Shown piece by piece: positions 8,652 to 16,789 of a stretch of DNA of 64,000 bases. This stretch comes from Vibrio nereis NBRC 15637 (lineage in GTDB: Bacteria > Pseudomonadota > Gammaproteobacteria > Enterobacterales > Vibrionaceae), in the NCBI RefSeq assembly GCF_001591105.1, contig NZ_BCUD01000005.1, positions 124,001 through 188,000 on the forward strand, read 5' to 3'. Under the pieces are notes generated by a model. It did no database searches and was not told where the DNA came from. It was given only the letters and a program-made list of their open reading frames with translations. Within the stretch, counting starts at the first letter, position 1. Each line of letters opens with the position of its first letter. The position numbers and the translations under genes are program-made.

Positions 8652-9377
8652 ATGTTTCTGACACCGTATTTCTCGCAAGACAACAACCAATTCCAGTTTA
8701 CTCGCCAACAAGCAAGCTACTTTGCTAAAAAGGTTGCCGGTGACTACAACCCTATCCATGATGAAGACAACAAACGCTTTTGTGTTCCTGGTGATCTGCT
8801 TTTTGCTGTTCTATTAAGCAAAGAAGGCATCAGCAAAAAAATGCGCTTTGATTTCTCTGGAATGGTGAATGATGGAATTGCGCTGTCAGTGACGAACAAA
8901 TGCGACAAAGAAAGCGCGGTTGTGGATGCGAACGGCAAAGAGTATCTGCATATGTCACGTGAAGGCGACGTAAGCTATGACCCGGCCTTTATTGAGCACG
9001 TTGTGACCAACTATGTGCAGTTTTCTGGCATGAACTTCCCACACATCATGGTTCCTCTGATGGAAGAGCAGCAAATGATGATCAACTGCCAGCGCCCATT
9101 AGTTATTTACGAAAGCATGGAAGTGGAGTTTTCTCGCCTCGACCTTACTCACCCTGAAGTGGAATTCTCAGGCGCAAACTTCGATGTAGAAGGAAAACGT
9201 GGCGTCGTTACCATGAACTTCGAATTTAAAGAAGCAGGCCAAGTAGTAGGTAAAGGTACGAAACGCATGGTTGCTAGTGGCTTAAAACCTTATGACCAAA
9301 ATGCGGTAGACGATCTGGTAGAACGATTCCATGCTCGCAAAGACGCGTTTTTGCAGCAATTTCCCAGCGCCGCATAA
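8652..9377 (+). CDS. DUF3581 family protein, MaoC/hotdog-like
   Basis: 241-residue protein of the gammaproteobacterial DUF3581 family. The N-terminal segment ASYFAKKVAGDYNPIHDED closely resembles the catalytic loop of MaoC-like hotdog dehydratases (A-x(n)-GD-x-NPIH), including the Asp and His used for hydration, so an acyl-CoA or acyl-thioester substrate is plausible but unproven. A second hotdog-like half may lie in residues about 120-220 (VIYESMEVEF...KGTKRMVASG). The start is taken at ATG 8652; the frame is also open from a GTG at 8640. The gene ends at a strong terminator shared with the convergent regulator. Confidence 0.8.
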   Translation: MFLTPYFSQDNNQFQFTRQQASYFAKKVAGDYNPIHDEDNKRFCVPGDLLFAVLLSKEGISKKMRFDFSGMVNDGIALSVTNKCDKESAVVDANGKEYLHMSREGDVSYDPAFIEHVVTNYVQFSGMNFPHIMVPLMEEQQMMINCQRPLVIYESMEVEFSRLDLTHPEVEFSGANFDVEGKRGVVTMNFEFKEAGQVVGKGTKRMVASGLKPYDQNAVDDLVERFHARKDAFLQQFPSAA

Positions 9378-9388
9378 ATTGAATTTAA

Positions 9389-9416
9389 AAATCAGCCCAC
9401 CAATGTGGGCTGATTT
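9389..9416. terminator. bidirectional terminator
   Basis: The 12-bp stem AAATCAGCCCAC/GTGGGCTGATTT has a 4-base loop. It is followed by GCTTTT on the + strand and by a TTTTTAAATT run on the minus strand, between convergent genes ending at 9377 and 9428. Confidence 0.85.
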
Positions 9417-9427
9417 GCTTTTGTAAG

Positions 9428-10321
9428 CTAGTGGTTTGTTAATGCTTGCTCTCTCAGCCAACCTTTAAATAATCGCGTATGCGGATTATCAACGTGAGTG
9501 ATAATAAAATAGCCAGCGTTGGCTTTTATTGGCTCTAACGGTGCCACTAACCGCTGCTGAGATAATTCATCCCCGAGCAATGCCATTCTTGCCAGAGCAA
9601 TCCCTACCCCTGCTTCAGCCGCCGACATCGCCATATCTGTACGGTTAAAAAAGTGCCCTTGGTTTGTATCAAAATCAATTTCGTTCTGTGACGCCCAATA
9701 CAGCCATTCATAATCTTTCGGCGCCCCATGCCACGGCATAGCGTCATGCAGTAACGTGGTTTTCTTCCAGGTATTGTTGTTCTCTGCAATATCAGGGAAC
9801 TGAGCGAAATAACTCGGGCTCATCACTGGCAATAGCGACTCCTCCATAAGTAACTCCGCTTCTGCGCGCTTGTAAGGGATTGGACCATAGTCGATAGCAA
9901 CATCGAAATTTCGGTTATCACTGTCCACCAGCGCACCTTCAGCAAACGTGTGTATTTGAATGTCTGGGTACTGCTTTTGGAAGTTTTCTAGTCTTGGTAC
10001 TAACCACTTAAAAGCCAGAGAAGGTGTTAATTTCAAACGAATTTCTTTATTTTCCGAGACGCGAGTTAACTGATAGACGTTTTCTTCTATCGCGGCAAGA
10101 TGATGATTGACTGCATCAACCAGCTTTTGCCCTTGTTCTGTTAAGCGAATCCCGCGAGCGTGTCTTTCAAACACACTAAAACCTAACCGCTCTTCAATAG
10201 CTTGCAACTGCTGGCTCACAGCGCCCGTGGTCAAATTCAGCTCTTTCGCAGCACTAGTAAGACTTTGGTGGCGAGAGACAATACAAATCAAGTTGATACC
10301 GTGCAATAGTGCAGACTTCAT
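9428..10321 (-). CDS. LysR-type transcriptional regulator
   Basis: 297-residue LysR regulator. The winged helix-turn-helix is at about residues 10-68 (SLTSAAKELNLTTGAVSQQL), and the C-terminal effector-binding domain is of the GcvA/AmpR-like subclass (RLKLTPSLAFKWLVPRLENF). It is divergent from dadA across about 100 bases, the classic arrangement for a LysR protein controlling its neighbour, so a role in D-amino-acid or alanine catabolism is inferred. The effector is unknown. Confidence 0.88.
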   Translation of the reverse strand: MKSALLHGINLICIVSRHQSLTSAAKELNLTTGAVSQQLQAIEERLGFSVFERHARGIRLTEQGQKLVDAVNHHLAAIEENVYQLTRVSENKEIRLKLTPSLAFKWLVPRLENFQKQYPDIQIHTFAEGALVDSDNRNFDVAIDYGPIPYKRAEAELLMEESLLPVMSPSYFAQFPDIAENNNTWKKTTLLHDAMPWHGAPKDYEWLYWASQNEIDFDTNQGHFFNRTDMAMSAAEAGVGIALARMALLGDELSQQRLVAPLEPIKANAGYFIITHVDNPHTRLFKGWLREQALTNH

Positions 10322-10410
10322 AATGCTTTTAGTTTTTCTAAATGGTGATATTAATTTTTATCTATTGTTAACCATATGTAAATCTATCATTATTGGCAAA
10401 ATTCAAATTT

Positions 10411-10416
10411 GTGGAG
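10411..10416 (+). promoter_or_regulatory. ribosome-binding site that decides the dadA start
   Basis: GTGGAG lies 6 nt before GTG 10423. The open frame extends back to a TTG at 10393, but that would add residues absent from DadA proteins, whose N-terminus is MKVVILGSG-like. Confidence 0.6.
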
Positions 10417-10422
10417 TTTGTT

Positions 10423-11673
10423 GTGAAAGTAGTCATTCTTGGTAGCGGTGTTGTTGGTTTAACCAGCGCTTGGTATTTACGTCAAGCTGGATGTGACGTA
10501 ACTGTTGTTGATCGCCAGTCTCGTGCAGCGGAAGAAACCAGTTTTGCAAACGCTGGACAAATTTCGTATGGGTATTCTTCACCGTGGGCAGCACCTGGTG
10601 TCCCAACGAAAGCCATCAAATGGTTGATGGAAGAACACGCGCCACTAAAAATTAAGCCTTCTTTAAGCCCTGAGCTAATGAGCTGGGCAACGAAGATGCT
10701 ACTTAACTGCCAACTTGATAAATACCGTATCAACAAGGCACGTATGCTAACTATTGCCAACCGTAGCCGAGAGTGTTTAGCTCAATTAAACAAAGAGCAT
10801 AACCTTCACTACCAAGGCCGCAGTAAAGGCACACTACAAATTTTCCGTGATGAAAAGCAATTAAAAGCCGTTGAAAAAGACATGGCGTTGCTTGAAGAAA
10901 GCGGTACCCGTTTTGAATTGATGGATGCAAAACAGTGCTTAGTTCAAGAGCCTGGCCTGGCCAACATTCAAGGTAACCTAGTAGGTGGCTTACACTTACC
11001 AGACGACCAAACGGGTGACTGTTACCTATTCTGTCAGCACCTTCAACAACTCGCTGAAGAAGCGGGTGTTGAATTCATGTTTGACACACAGATCAACAGC
11101 CTTAAGCAGCAAAATGGTCGTATCATTGCCGTCGATACTGACAAAGGCCTGATCGAAGGTGATACTTTTGTTGTTGCACTGGGTAGCTACTCTAAGCACC
11201 TATTGGATTCTATCGGTATCGATGTTCCTGTTTATCCGGTTAAAGGCTACTCATTGACGCTACCTGTGATCAACGAGGCGTGCGCTCCTCAATCAACGAT
11301 CATGGATGAAACGTACAAAGTCGCGGTGACTCGTTTCGACCAGCGCATTCGTGTGGCTGGTACCGCAGAGCTAGCTGGTTTTGACTCAGCACTGCCTGAT
11401 AAACGCTTGGCAACGTTGAACCACGTAGTAAGTAACTTGTTCCCAGACGGTGTTGATTTATCGAAAGCCGACTACTGGACAGGCTTCCGCCCAATGACGC
11501 CAGACGGCACTCCGATTATCGGTGAAACGCCAATTTCAAACCTATATACCAACACAGGTCACGGCACCTTGGGTTGGACGATGGCGTGTGGTTCAGCCGA
11601 GATCTTGACTGAGATCGTAACAGCTAAGAGCAACGAGTATCGCGAGCTTAGCTCACTACGCTACGGCAACTAA
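10423..11673 (+). CDS. dadA: D-amino acid dehydrogenase, small subunit type
   Basis: FAD-dependent membrane-associated enzyme that oxidises D-amino acids, chiefly D-alanine, to the 2-oxo acid and passes electrons to the respiratory chain. The dinucleotide-binding motif VVILGSGVVGLTSAWYL begins at residue 3. The DadA-typical ETSFANAGQISYGYSSPWAAPGVP follows, and GFRPMTPDGTPIIG with NTGHGTLGWTMACGSA closes the FAD site. Length from the GTG start is 416 residues, normal for DadA. No alanine racemase (dadX) follows; an AGCS alanine/sodium symporter lies about 300 bp downstream behind a terminator-like hairpin. The divergent LysR protein probably regulates it. Confidence 0.93.
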   Translation: MKVVILGSGVVGLTSAWYLRQAGCDVTVVDRQSRAAEETSFANAGQISYGYSSPWAAPGVPTKAIKWLMEEHAPLKIKPSLSPELMSWATKMLLNCQLDKYRINKARMLTIANRSRECLAQLNKEHNLHYQGRSKGTLQIFRDEKQLKAVEKDMALLEESGTRFELMDAKQCLVQEPGLANIQGNLVGGLHLPDDQTGDCYLFCQHLQQLAEEAGVEFMFDTQINSLKQQNGRIIAVDTDKGLIEGDTFVVALGSYSKHLLDSIGIDVPVYPVKGYSLTLPVINEACAPQSTIMDETYKVAVTRFDQRIRVAGTAELAGFDSALPDKRLATLNHVVSNLFPDGVDLSKADYWTGFRPMTPDGTPIIGETPISNLYTNTGHGTLGWTMACGSAEILTEIVTAKSNEYRELSSLRYGN

Positions 11674-11746
11674 TTGCGACACTGGAATAGTAGCAATTGC
11701 TAAAGTTGCTAACTAATTCAGTATAAAAAACGCACAATTCTAGATA

Positions 11747-11766
11747 GCGCACTTGTATAAGTGCGC
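11747..11766 (+). terminator. terminator after dadA
   Basis: The perfect 8-bp stem GCGCACTT/AAGTGCGC has a GTAT loop and is followed by a T-rich run. It lies 74 nt after the dadA stop. Confidence 0.6.
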
Positions 11767-11971
11767 CATCTATTCATTTATTTCTATTGAATCCCCAAGC
11801 ATTTCTCTCTCTTCTCCCTCAATAACTCCATAAATTAACATCTCGCTAGCATTCCGTGCCTAACATCACGCAAATAGATCAAAAAGCACAAATTCATTAA
11901 CAAGCAAGTTACAAATGGGTTAATATCCTGTTCAGAAAACAATCACTACAAACACAACAGGGAAAATACTT

Positions 11972-13510
11972 ATGCAGTCAATAGTTGATTTTCTGAATGG
12001 AATCATATGGAGCCCGGTACTGATTTATCTTTGCCTAGGCGCTGGTTTGTTCTACTCAATCATGACGAGATTCGTTCAAGTTCGTCACTTTACAGAGATG
12101 TGGCGTCTGCTACTTTCGGGGAAAAGCTCTTCAAAAGGTATCTCTTCTTTCCAGGCTCTAGCCGTTTCACTTTCAGGCCGTGTGGGTACTGGTAACATCG
12201 CTGGTGTTGCTGCTGCTATCGGCTTTGGTGGCCCAGGCGCAGTATTCTGGATGTGGGTTGTTGCGTTTTTTGGTGCAGCAACAGCATACACAGAGTCTAC
12301 GCTGGCTCAGCTTTATAAAGAGGAAGACAACGGTGAATTCCGTGGCGGCCCAGCTTACTACATTGAAAAAGCGATGGGTCAAAAATGGTATGCATGGATC
12401 TTTGCCATCGCGACTATCTTCGCGTGTGGTTTCCTACTTCCAGGCGTACAGTCAAACAGTATCGGTAACGCAGTAGAAGCTGCATTTGGCCCTGGCGCAA
12501 TGATAGAAACAGCACTGGGTACATTCAGCTTCGCTAAGATTCTTACTGGTACAATTATCTCTGTCATTTTAGCCTTTATCATCTTTGGTGGCGTGAAACG
12601 TATCGCAAGCTTCACGCAGATCGTTGTTCCTTTCATGGCTCTGGCTTACATCATCACTGCTTTCGTTATCATCCTGCTAAACATCGGCGAAGTGCCACGC
12701 GTGTTCGCGATGATTGTTGGTGATGCATTTTCACCAATGGCGGGTGTTGGTGCTGCCATCGGTTGGGGTGTAAAACGCGGTGTTTATTCCAACGAAGCAG
12801 GTCAAGGTACTGGCCCTCACGCAGCAGCAGCGGCAAACGTTGAACACCCTGCGCAGCAAGGTCTGGTCCAGTCGTTCTCAATCTACATTGATACACTGCT
12901 AGTGTGTTCTGCAACCGCATTTATGATCATCATCACGGGTGCATACAACGTTCACGGTGCGGAAGGTTTCTTAGTACAAAACATTTCGGCAGAAATAGCA
13001 GCAAATGGCCCGGTATTCACTCAAATGGCGATCGAGAGCACTTTGCCAGGTATCGGTAAACCATTTATCGCTATCGCGCTATTCTTCTTCGCATTCACCA
13101 CCATTCTTGCTTACTACTACATTGCAGAAACGAACGTGGCTTACATCCGTCGTACGATTAAAGTCAACGGCGTTATGTTTCTGCTAAAAGTGGCGCTTAT
13201 CGCTGTTGTTTTCTACGGTACAGTAAAAACCGCGAATCTAGCTTGGGCGTTGGGTGATGTGGGTGTAGGCCTAATGGCTTGGCTGAACATTGTTGGTATT
13301 CTAATTATCTTCTTCATTTCGAAACCAGCACTTAAAGCACTCACTGACTATGAAGAACAGCAAAAACAAGGCATTGAAGAGTACACTTTCAACCCAGTTA
13401 AACTAGGCATCAAAGGTGCAGACTACTGGGAAGATAAATACCGTCGTAAAACAGGTAAAGAGCCAACTGCTGAAGCAGACACTAAACCGGTTGAGCAACC
13501 ATCGACTTAA
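11972..13510 (+). CDS. AGCS family alanine/glycine:sodium symporter
   Basis: 512-residue inner-membrane carrier of the alanine-or-glycine:cation symporter family (AlsT/DagA-like). About 10-11 membrane helices are visible. Family signatures include SLSGRVGTGNIAGVAAAIGFGGPGAVFWMW near residue 70 and GVKRGVYSNEAGQGTGPHAAAAA near residue 270. The C-terminal tail is charged and cytoplasmic. AGGGA lies before the ATG. Together with dadA it suggests import and oxidation of alanine. I looked for the tandem glycine riboswitch found before some Vibrio AGCS genes and did not see it, so this is probably a different paralogue. Confidence 0.92.
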   Translation: MQSIVDFLNGIIWSPVLIYLCLGAGLFYSIMTRFVQVRHFTEMWRLLLSGKSSSKGISSFQALAVSLSGRVGTGNIAGVAAAIGFGGPGAVFWMWVVAFFGAATAYTESTLAQLYKEEDNGEFRGGPAYYIEKAMGQKWYAWIFAIATIFACGFLLPGVQSNSIGNAVEAAFGPGAMIETALGTFSFAKILTGTIISVILAFIIFGGVKRIASFTQIVVPFMALAYIITAFVIILLNIGEVPRVFAMIVGDAFSPMAGVGAAIGWGVKRGVYSNEAGQGTGPHAAAAANVEHPAQQGLVQSFSIYIDTLLVCSATAFMIIITGAYNVHGAEGFLVQNISAEIAANGPVFTQMAIESTLPGIGKPFIAIALFFFAFTTILAYYYIAETNVAYIRRTIKVNGVMFLLKVALIAVVFYGTVKTANLAWALGDVGVGLMAWLNIVGILIIFFISKPALKALTDYEEQQKQGIEEYTFNPVKLGIKGADYWEDKYRRKTGKEPTAEADTKPVEQPST

Positions 13511-13535
13511 GTTTACTTTGGATCTAAACAATGAA

Positions 13536-13557
13536 AGGGTCAGCATGTGCTGACCCT
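13536..13557 (+). terminator. terminator after the AGCS symporter
   Basis: The 10-bp stem AGGGTCAGCA/TGCTGACCCT with a 2-base apex is followed by TTTCATTTT. It is a strong intrinsic terminator 25 nt after the stop. Confidence 0.88.
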
Positions 13558-13564
13558 TTTCATT

Positions 13565-13894
13565 TTAATCAATGCGGAGTGCATCTGGCTCAGGAAGTTT
13601 CTCAGCACTTGAACGTTTCGCCCAATAACTCGCTAATAGTGAACCTGATAAATTATACCATATAGAGAAAATCGTGCTGGCGACCGCCGCTGATGGGGTA
13701 AAAAACTTCATCGCTAACGCGGCCGCTAAACCAGAGTTTTGCAGCCCAACCTCAAAGGCGACGGTCCGGCTTGTGCGCTCTTGAAAACCGGAAGCTCGAC
13801 AGATCCAATACCCTGAAGCTAAGCCAATACTATTGTGAGGAATAACCGCTAAATGACAACGGTTAGCAAAGTTTCTCTCAATGACTATTCTGCT
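13565..13894 (-). pseudogene. C-terminal remnant of a BASS (bile acid:sodium symporter) transporter
   Basis: The minus strand is open from an in-frame stop at 13895-13897 to the stop at 13565-13567, giving 109 codons. Residues from about codon 13 match the C-terminal half of BASS proteins: a PHNSIGLASGYW helix, then RTSRTVAFEVGLQNSGLAAA, which contains the diagnostic E-V-G-x-Q-N-S-G motif, then ASTIFSIWYNLSGSLLASYW. The N-terminal two thirds is missing and no start codon gives a full domain. The upstream 70 bases show nothing like the rest of the gene. It is therefore a deletion remnant, not a functional transporter. The original substrate cannot be stated. Confidence 0.8.
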
Positions 13895-13969
13895 CTACAC
13901 CATCATTAAAACAATGCGTACTCATCCGTTGGTTAACCACTCTTTTTATAAGGTAGCAGGCGCAAAAAA

Positions 13970-13990
13970 GGCTGGCGCAAGGCCAGCCTC
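13970..13990 (-). terminator. terminator after the acetate transporter gene
   Basis: The 8-bp stem AGGCTGGC/GCCAGCCT has a 5-base loop and lies 20 nt beyond the stop of the leftward gene. On the minus strand it is followed by a run of six T. Confidence 0.85.
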
Positions 13991-14009
13991 CTGTAAAAAA
14001 TTCAACGTT

Positions 14010-14603
14010 TTAAGCTGCAATTTCTTGAGTTTTTGATGCTGCTGCTTTCTTCTCACCAACAGGCAGTACGACACGTCCGTACTCATTGTTTAGTACTTGA
14101 GCCATAGCAAAGTAGATAGCACTTGCGCCACAGAAGATACCTTCGAAACCTGCAATAGTGCCAATCAGCTCACTACCAGTAAAGTCACGAGCCGCCAATA
14201 GGAAGAACAGAATCGTCAATGAACCAAATACGACTTGCTTCGCTACTGGGTAGCATAGAGAACCAATAAACATAAACCCTGTGAAGATCCCCCAAAGCGC
14301 TAGGTACCAACCCATAAAGTTAGCTGGGCTTGCAGGTAGACCCATGTAAGGCATAACGATCAAGCCAACAAGTGTTAGCCAAAACAAGCCGTAAGAGGTA
14401 AATGCCGTTGTACCAAACGTGTCACCACGCTTGAAACACATCATGCCAACAAGCACTTGGCTAAGACCACCGTAGAAGATCCCCATTGCTAAGATCATAG
14501 AGTCAATTGGGAAGAACCCTGCATTGTGAATATTGAGCAGAATTGTAGTCATACCAAAGCCCATCAAACCTAATGGAGCAGGGTTTGCCAATTTCGTTGA
14601 CAT
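14010..14603 (-). CDS. satP: acetate uptake transporter, GPR1/FUN34/YaaH family
   Basis: 197-residue inner-membrane protein with six predicted helices. The N-terminal family signature is clear ([24 protein letters not shown]), followed by [11 protein letters not shown] and [10 protein letters not shown]. Homologues (SatP, AceP) move acetate and succinate as hexameric channels. ATG 14603 is chosen because AAAGGTG lies 6 nt upstream; the frame also runs back to a GTG at 14612 that overlaps this ribosome-binding site. It stands as a single gene with its own terminator. Confidence 0.88.
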   Translation of the reverse strand: MSTKLANPAPLGLMGFGMTTILLNIHNAGFFPIDSMILAMGIFYGGLSQVLVGMMCFKRGDTFGTTAFTSYGLFWLTLVGLIVMPYMGLPASPANFMGWYLALWGIFTGFMFIGSLCYPVAKQVVFGSLTILFFLLAARDFTGSELIGTIAGFEGIFCGASAIYFAMAQVLNNEYGRVVLPVGEKKAAASKTQEIAA

Positions 14604-14724
14604 TTTGCACACCTTTAAAAAAAGTTAATAAAAATTACGCGCGGAGTTTAATCGAGTAGATCACAAAAGAGAAAAGGCGTTACTGGAAACTTAGATTCCA
14701 TAAATGAATGAAAATAAAAATAAA

Positions 14725-14752
14725 AAGACCCCACTAAAAAAGTAGGGCCTTT
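14725..14752 (-). terminator. terminator after the chitinase gene
   Basis: Read on the minus strand, AAGGCCCTACT pairs with AGTGGGGTCTT using two G-U wobbles, then runs into TTTTATTTTTATTTT. The two mismatched positions on the + strand become wobbles only in the minus-strand transcript, so it serves the chitinase. Confidence 0.75.
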
Positions 14753-14776
14753 ACAATGAATTAGAGCACTACGCCG

Positions 14777-16486
14777 TTATTGACAAGTGATCTCGTCCCA
14801 GAACCAATTGCTTTGGGTAGGGGTTTCCCAAACACCTGGGCCGTTTTTAGCAACAAAACACTTACCGTTATAAGCCACCTTTTCACCGTTAGCAATCTGA
14901 GTCACTCCTGGTTCCCATTGAATAAAGTCACCTGTCACTGGCGGTTCTGGCTCTGTTACTGGCGGCTCCGTCACTGGGGGTTCTGTTACAGGAGGCTCAG
15001 TAACAGGTGGTTCTGTGACTGGTGGCTCTGTTGGCGTACCAGATACCACTTTCCAAGGTCCGCCTTTGCTCGGCTCATCGCCTTGAGACCACCATTTCGC
15101 CTCATAAACAACACCTTGGTAAGACACGCGATCACCACTGGTATAGACTTTATTCGCGTCCCAATTTGCCGTACCGTCAACAGGCGGAATAGTCGGCTCA
15201 CCAGGGTCCACCGGATCCAGTTTGTCTACGATTCGAACTTCTGGCCAGTTCGCGTGCGATTCGTAGAAGTTTGTCACACACTTCTCATAGTCACCCGGCA
15301 CGAGCGCAGAATATGCCGTTTGGAAACCAACGAGTTCACACTCGAAAGAGTAATTGCCAGGGCGATCTGGGTAATACTTCCAGTTGCCATCCCAATTCGT
15401 ATAAAGCACGTCTGTTGCGCCATTGAGGTTTAAACTGCCGTATGGCGTTTGCTGCCAACAGGTATTTTTCTCATCCGCCTCAATTGGGATCTGATAGTGT
15501 GCAGCTAAGCCTTCCCAGTAGCGAATACGGTTAACGGGCTGACCCTTATCTTTGTTCTGCGCACCACACTCAATACCACCATTGATGACGTTAATGGTGG
15601 TGCCAAAACCGTAACCAATGCCAGCATCCAGCTCACGTTGAGACGGTGTCCACGTACGATCAATCACATGCAGCATGGCAGGTTTAGGCGCTTGCGGAGT
15701 TAAGAAGAACCAAATGGCTGATGCTAAATTCAACCAAGAGTCGGCCACTAAGCCAGGGTTTTTAAGCAATACGGTCGCATCACCATCAAACATTACTTCG
15801 GAGAACGCACCGTAGTTAAAGTGGTAAGAAAGCTGCTTAGCGCCGCGCCCAAAATACCCTTGACCAGGCTCACAAGGCCAACGTTTGTTTTGCCAGTCGT
15901 TTTGGCCACAACCAGTCGTGTAACCTTCTTGCCCTTCTGACCAGCCCATCTCACGCACATGAACCAACGCTTGTTGCCATTCTTCTAACCCCTGAGGGTT
16001 GTCCCAATAGTTATCCGTAGAAATATGGCCACCCGTTTCCTGAGCAAAATGAGCAAACGCCGTTACGATAGACTTTTTACATATGGCATCAGAATCTCGT
16101 CCATCGGTGTATTCACCACAGAATGCAGGAAACTTGCCAATCGCTCGAAGAAAACGCGTGTAGGTATATTCTGGCGCTGCCATTTGAGTCAGAAAATTCC
16201 ATTCACTTTCAGGGAAGACGCGTTCCACACGTTTCACGTTTTCAGGGTTACTGGCCGCTCCAGGAACAATCGCCTCAACGATGGTATTTGAGCGAGTTTC
16301 CAACGCCTTAGCCCAAGTCGAATACATGGGATCTAACGTTTTACTTTGCTCTGCGGCCTGAATATCACTACGAGCAATCACGTACCCCGTAGGGTTTTGC
16401 GGGTCGGGTTGAATATTCATACTCGCGTGAGCATGAGACGCCAAAATACAACCAATGGCGAGAGGAAGATGCTTGAAAGCAAACAT
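14777..16486 (-). CDS. secreted GH19 chitinase with two chitin-binding modules
   Basis: 569-residue secreted enzyme that hydrolyses chitin. The signal peptide is residues 1-21, cut after SHAHA. The catalytic GH19 domain (about 70-400) shows the catalytic Glu in [12 protein letters not shown] and the signature [21 protein letters not shown]5/12-type module follows at about 439-480 ([19 protein letters not shown]), then a Thr-Glu-Pro-Pro-Val linker (about 481-517), then a second chitin-binding module at about 518-569 with a Cys pair. I recall a chitinase beside guaA in V. cholerae too, so the placement is probably ancestral in the genus. Three copies of a 10-mer lie upstream. Expression is probably tied to chitin sensing, but no known operator is visible. 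Confidence 0.93.
   Translation of the reverse strand: MFAFKHLPLAIGCILASHAHASMNIQPDPQNPTGYVIARSDIQAAEQSKTLDPMYSTWAKALETRSNTIVEAIVPGAASNPENVKRVERVFPESEWNFLTQMAAPEYTYTRFLRAIGKFPAFCGEYTDGRDSDAICKKSIVTAFAHFAQETGGHISTDNYWDNPQGLEEWQQALVHVREMGWSEGQEGYTTGCGQNDWQNKRWPCEPGQGYFGRGAKQLSYHFNYGAFSEVMFDGDATVLLKNPGLVADSWLNLASAIWFFLTPQAPKPAMLHVIDRTWTPSQRELDAGIGYGFGTTINVINGGIECGAQNKDKGQPVNRIRYWEGLAAHYQIPIEADEKNTCWQQTPYGSLNLNGATDVLYTNWDGNWKYYPDRPGNYSFECELVGFQTAYSALVPGDYEKCVTNFYESHANWPEVRIVDKLDPVDPGEPTIPPVDGTANWDANKVYTSGDRVSYQGVVYEAKWWSQGDEPSKGGPWKVVSGTPTEPPVTEPPVTEPPVTEPPVTEPPVTEPEPPVTGDFIQWEPGVTQIANGEKVAYNGKCFVAKNGPGVWETPTQSNWFWDEITCQ
14955..15029. repeat. five 15-bp tandem units encoding the TEPPV linker
   Basis: Five consecutive 15-base units run from 14955, such as GTTACTGGCGGCTCC and GTCACTGGGGGTTCT. 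They encode a repeated Pro-Pro-Val-Thr-Glu linker between the two chitin-binding modules. The units differ mainly at third codon positions, so the peptide rather than the DNA appears conserved. Confidence 0.9.
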
Positions 16487-16505
16487 GTCTAGTCTCCGTA
16501 TCAGG

Positions 16506-16741
16506 TAAATACTCTATAAATGAAAAACCAGACATATAGTGGATCATATAGAGAAAACACCGAGGAAACAGGATGTGTTCTTCGAGACAAACGTAACAAA
16601 TAAATACTCTTACACATTGTGTAGCAAAGAAATTGTTACCTTGAGTCAAAAGTTAAGGATCATTTTCCTCAAATACATATACAAAAACAACAAAAAACCA
16701 GCCCGAAAGCTGGTCTAAATGACATTTTTGATAAATACTCT
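16506..16741 (-). repeat. three direct copies of TAAATACTCT
   Basis: Exact copies lie at 16506-16515, 16601-16610 and 16732-16741, all in one orientation (AGAGTATTTA as read toward the chitinase). Spacings are 95 and 131 bases. The nearest is about 20 nt before the chitinase start codon. They may be regulator sites or a chance AT-rich motif. Confidence 0.5.
16697..16714 (-). terminator. terminator after the Wzz-like gene
   Basis: The 6-bp stem ACCAGC/GCTGGT has a 6-base loop. On the minus strand it is followed by TTTTTTGTTGTTTTTGT. It lies about 75 nt beyond the stop of the leftward gene. Confidence 0.75.
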
Positions 16742-16789
16742 TCAACTTTAACCTACCCGCTCTCAAAGAAAAACGGCATTACCAATGCT

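Larger units (their letters stand above)
16487..16789. other. intergenic region upstream of the chitinase
   Basis: About 300 bases without a gene. It holds the terminator of the Wzz-like gene (16697-16714) and three direct copies of TAAATACTCT at 16506, 16601 and 16732. The chitinase promoter must lie here. Confidence 0.6.

Noticed and set aside
11767..11971. Glycine riboswitch upstream of the AGCS symporter
   Set aside because: Some Vibrio AGCS genes have one, but the leader here shows no tandem aptamer core or conserved hairpins.
14955..15029. Short tandem repeat that could suggest a CRISPR or VNTR array
   Set aside because: Units are contiguous without spacers and encode the TEPPV linker of the chitinase.
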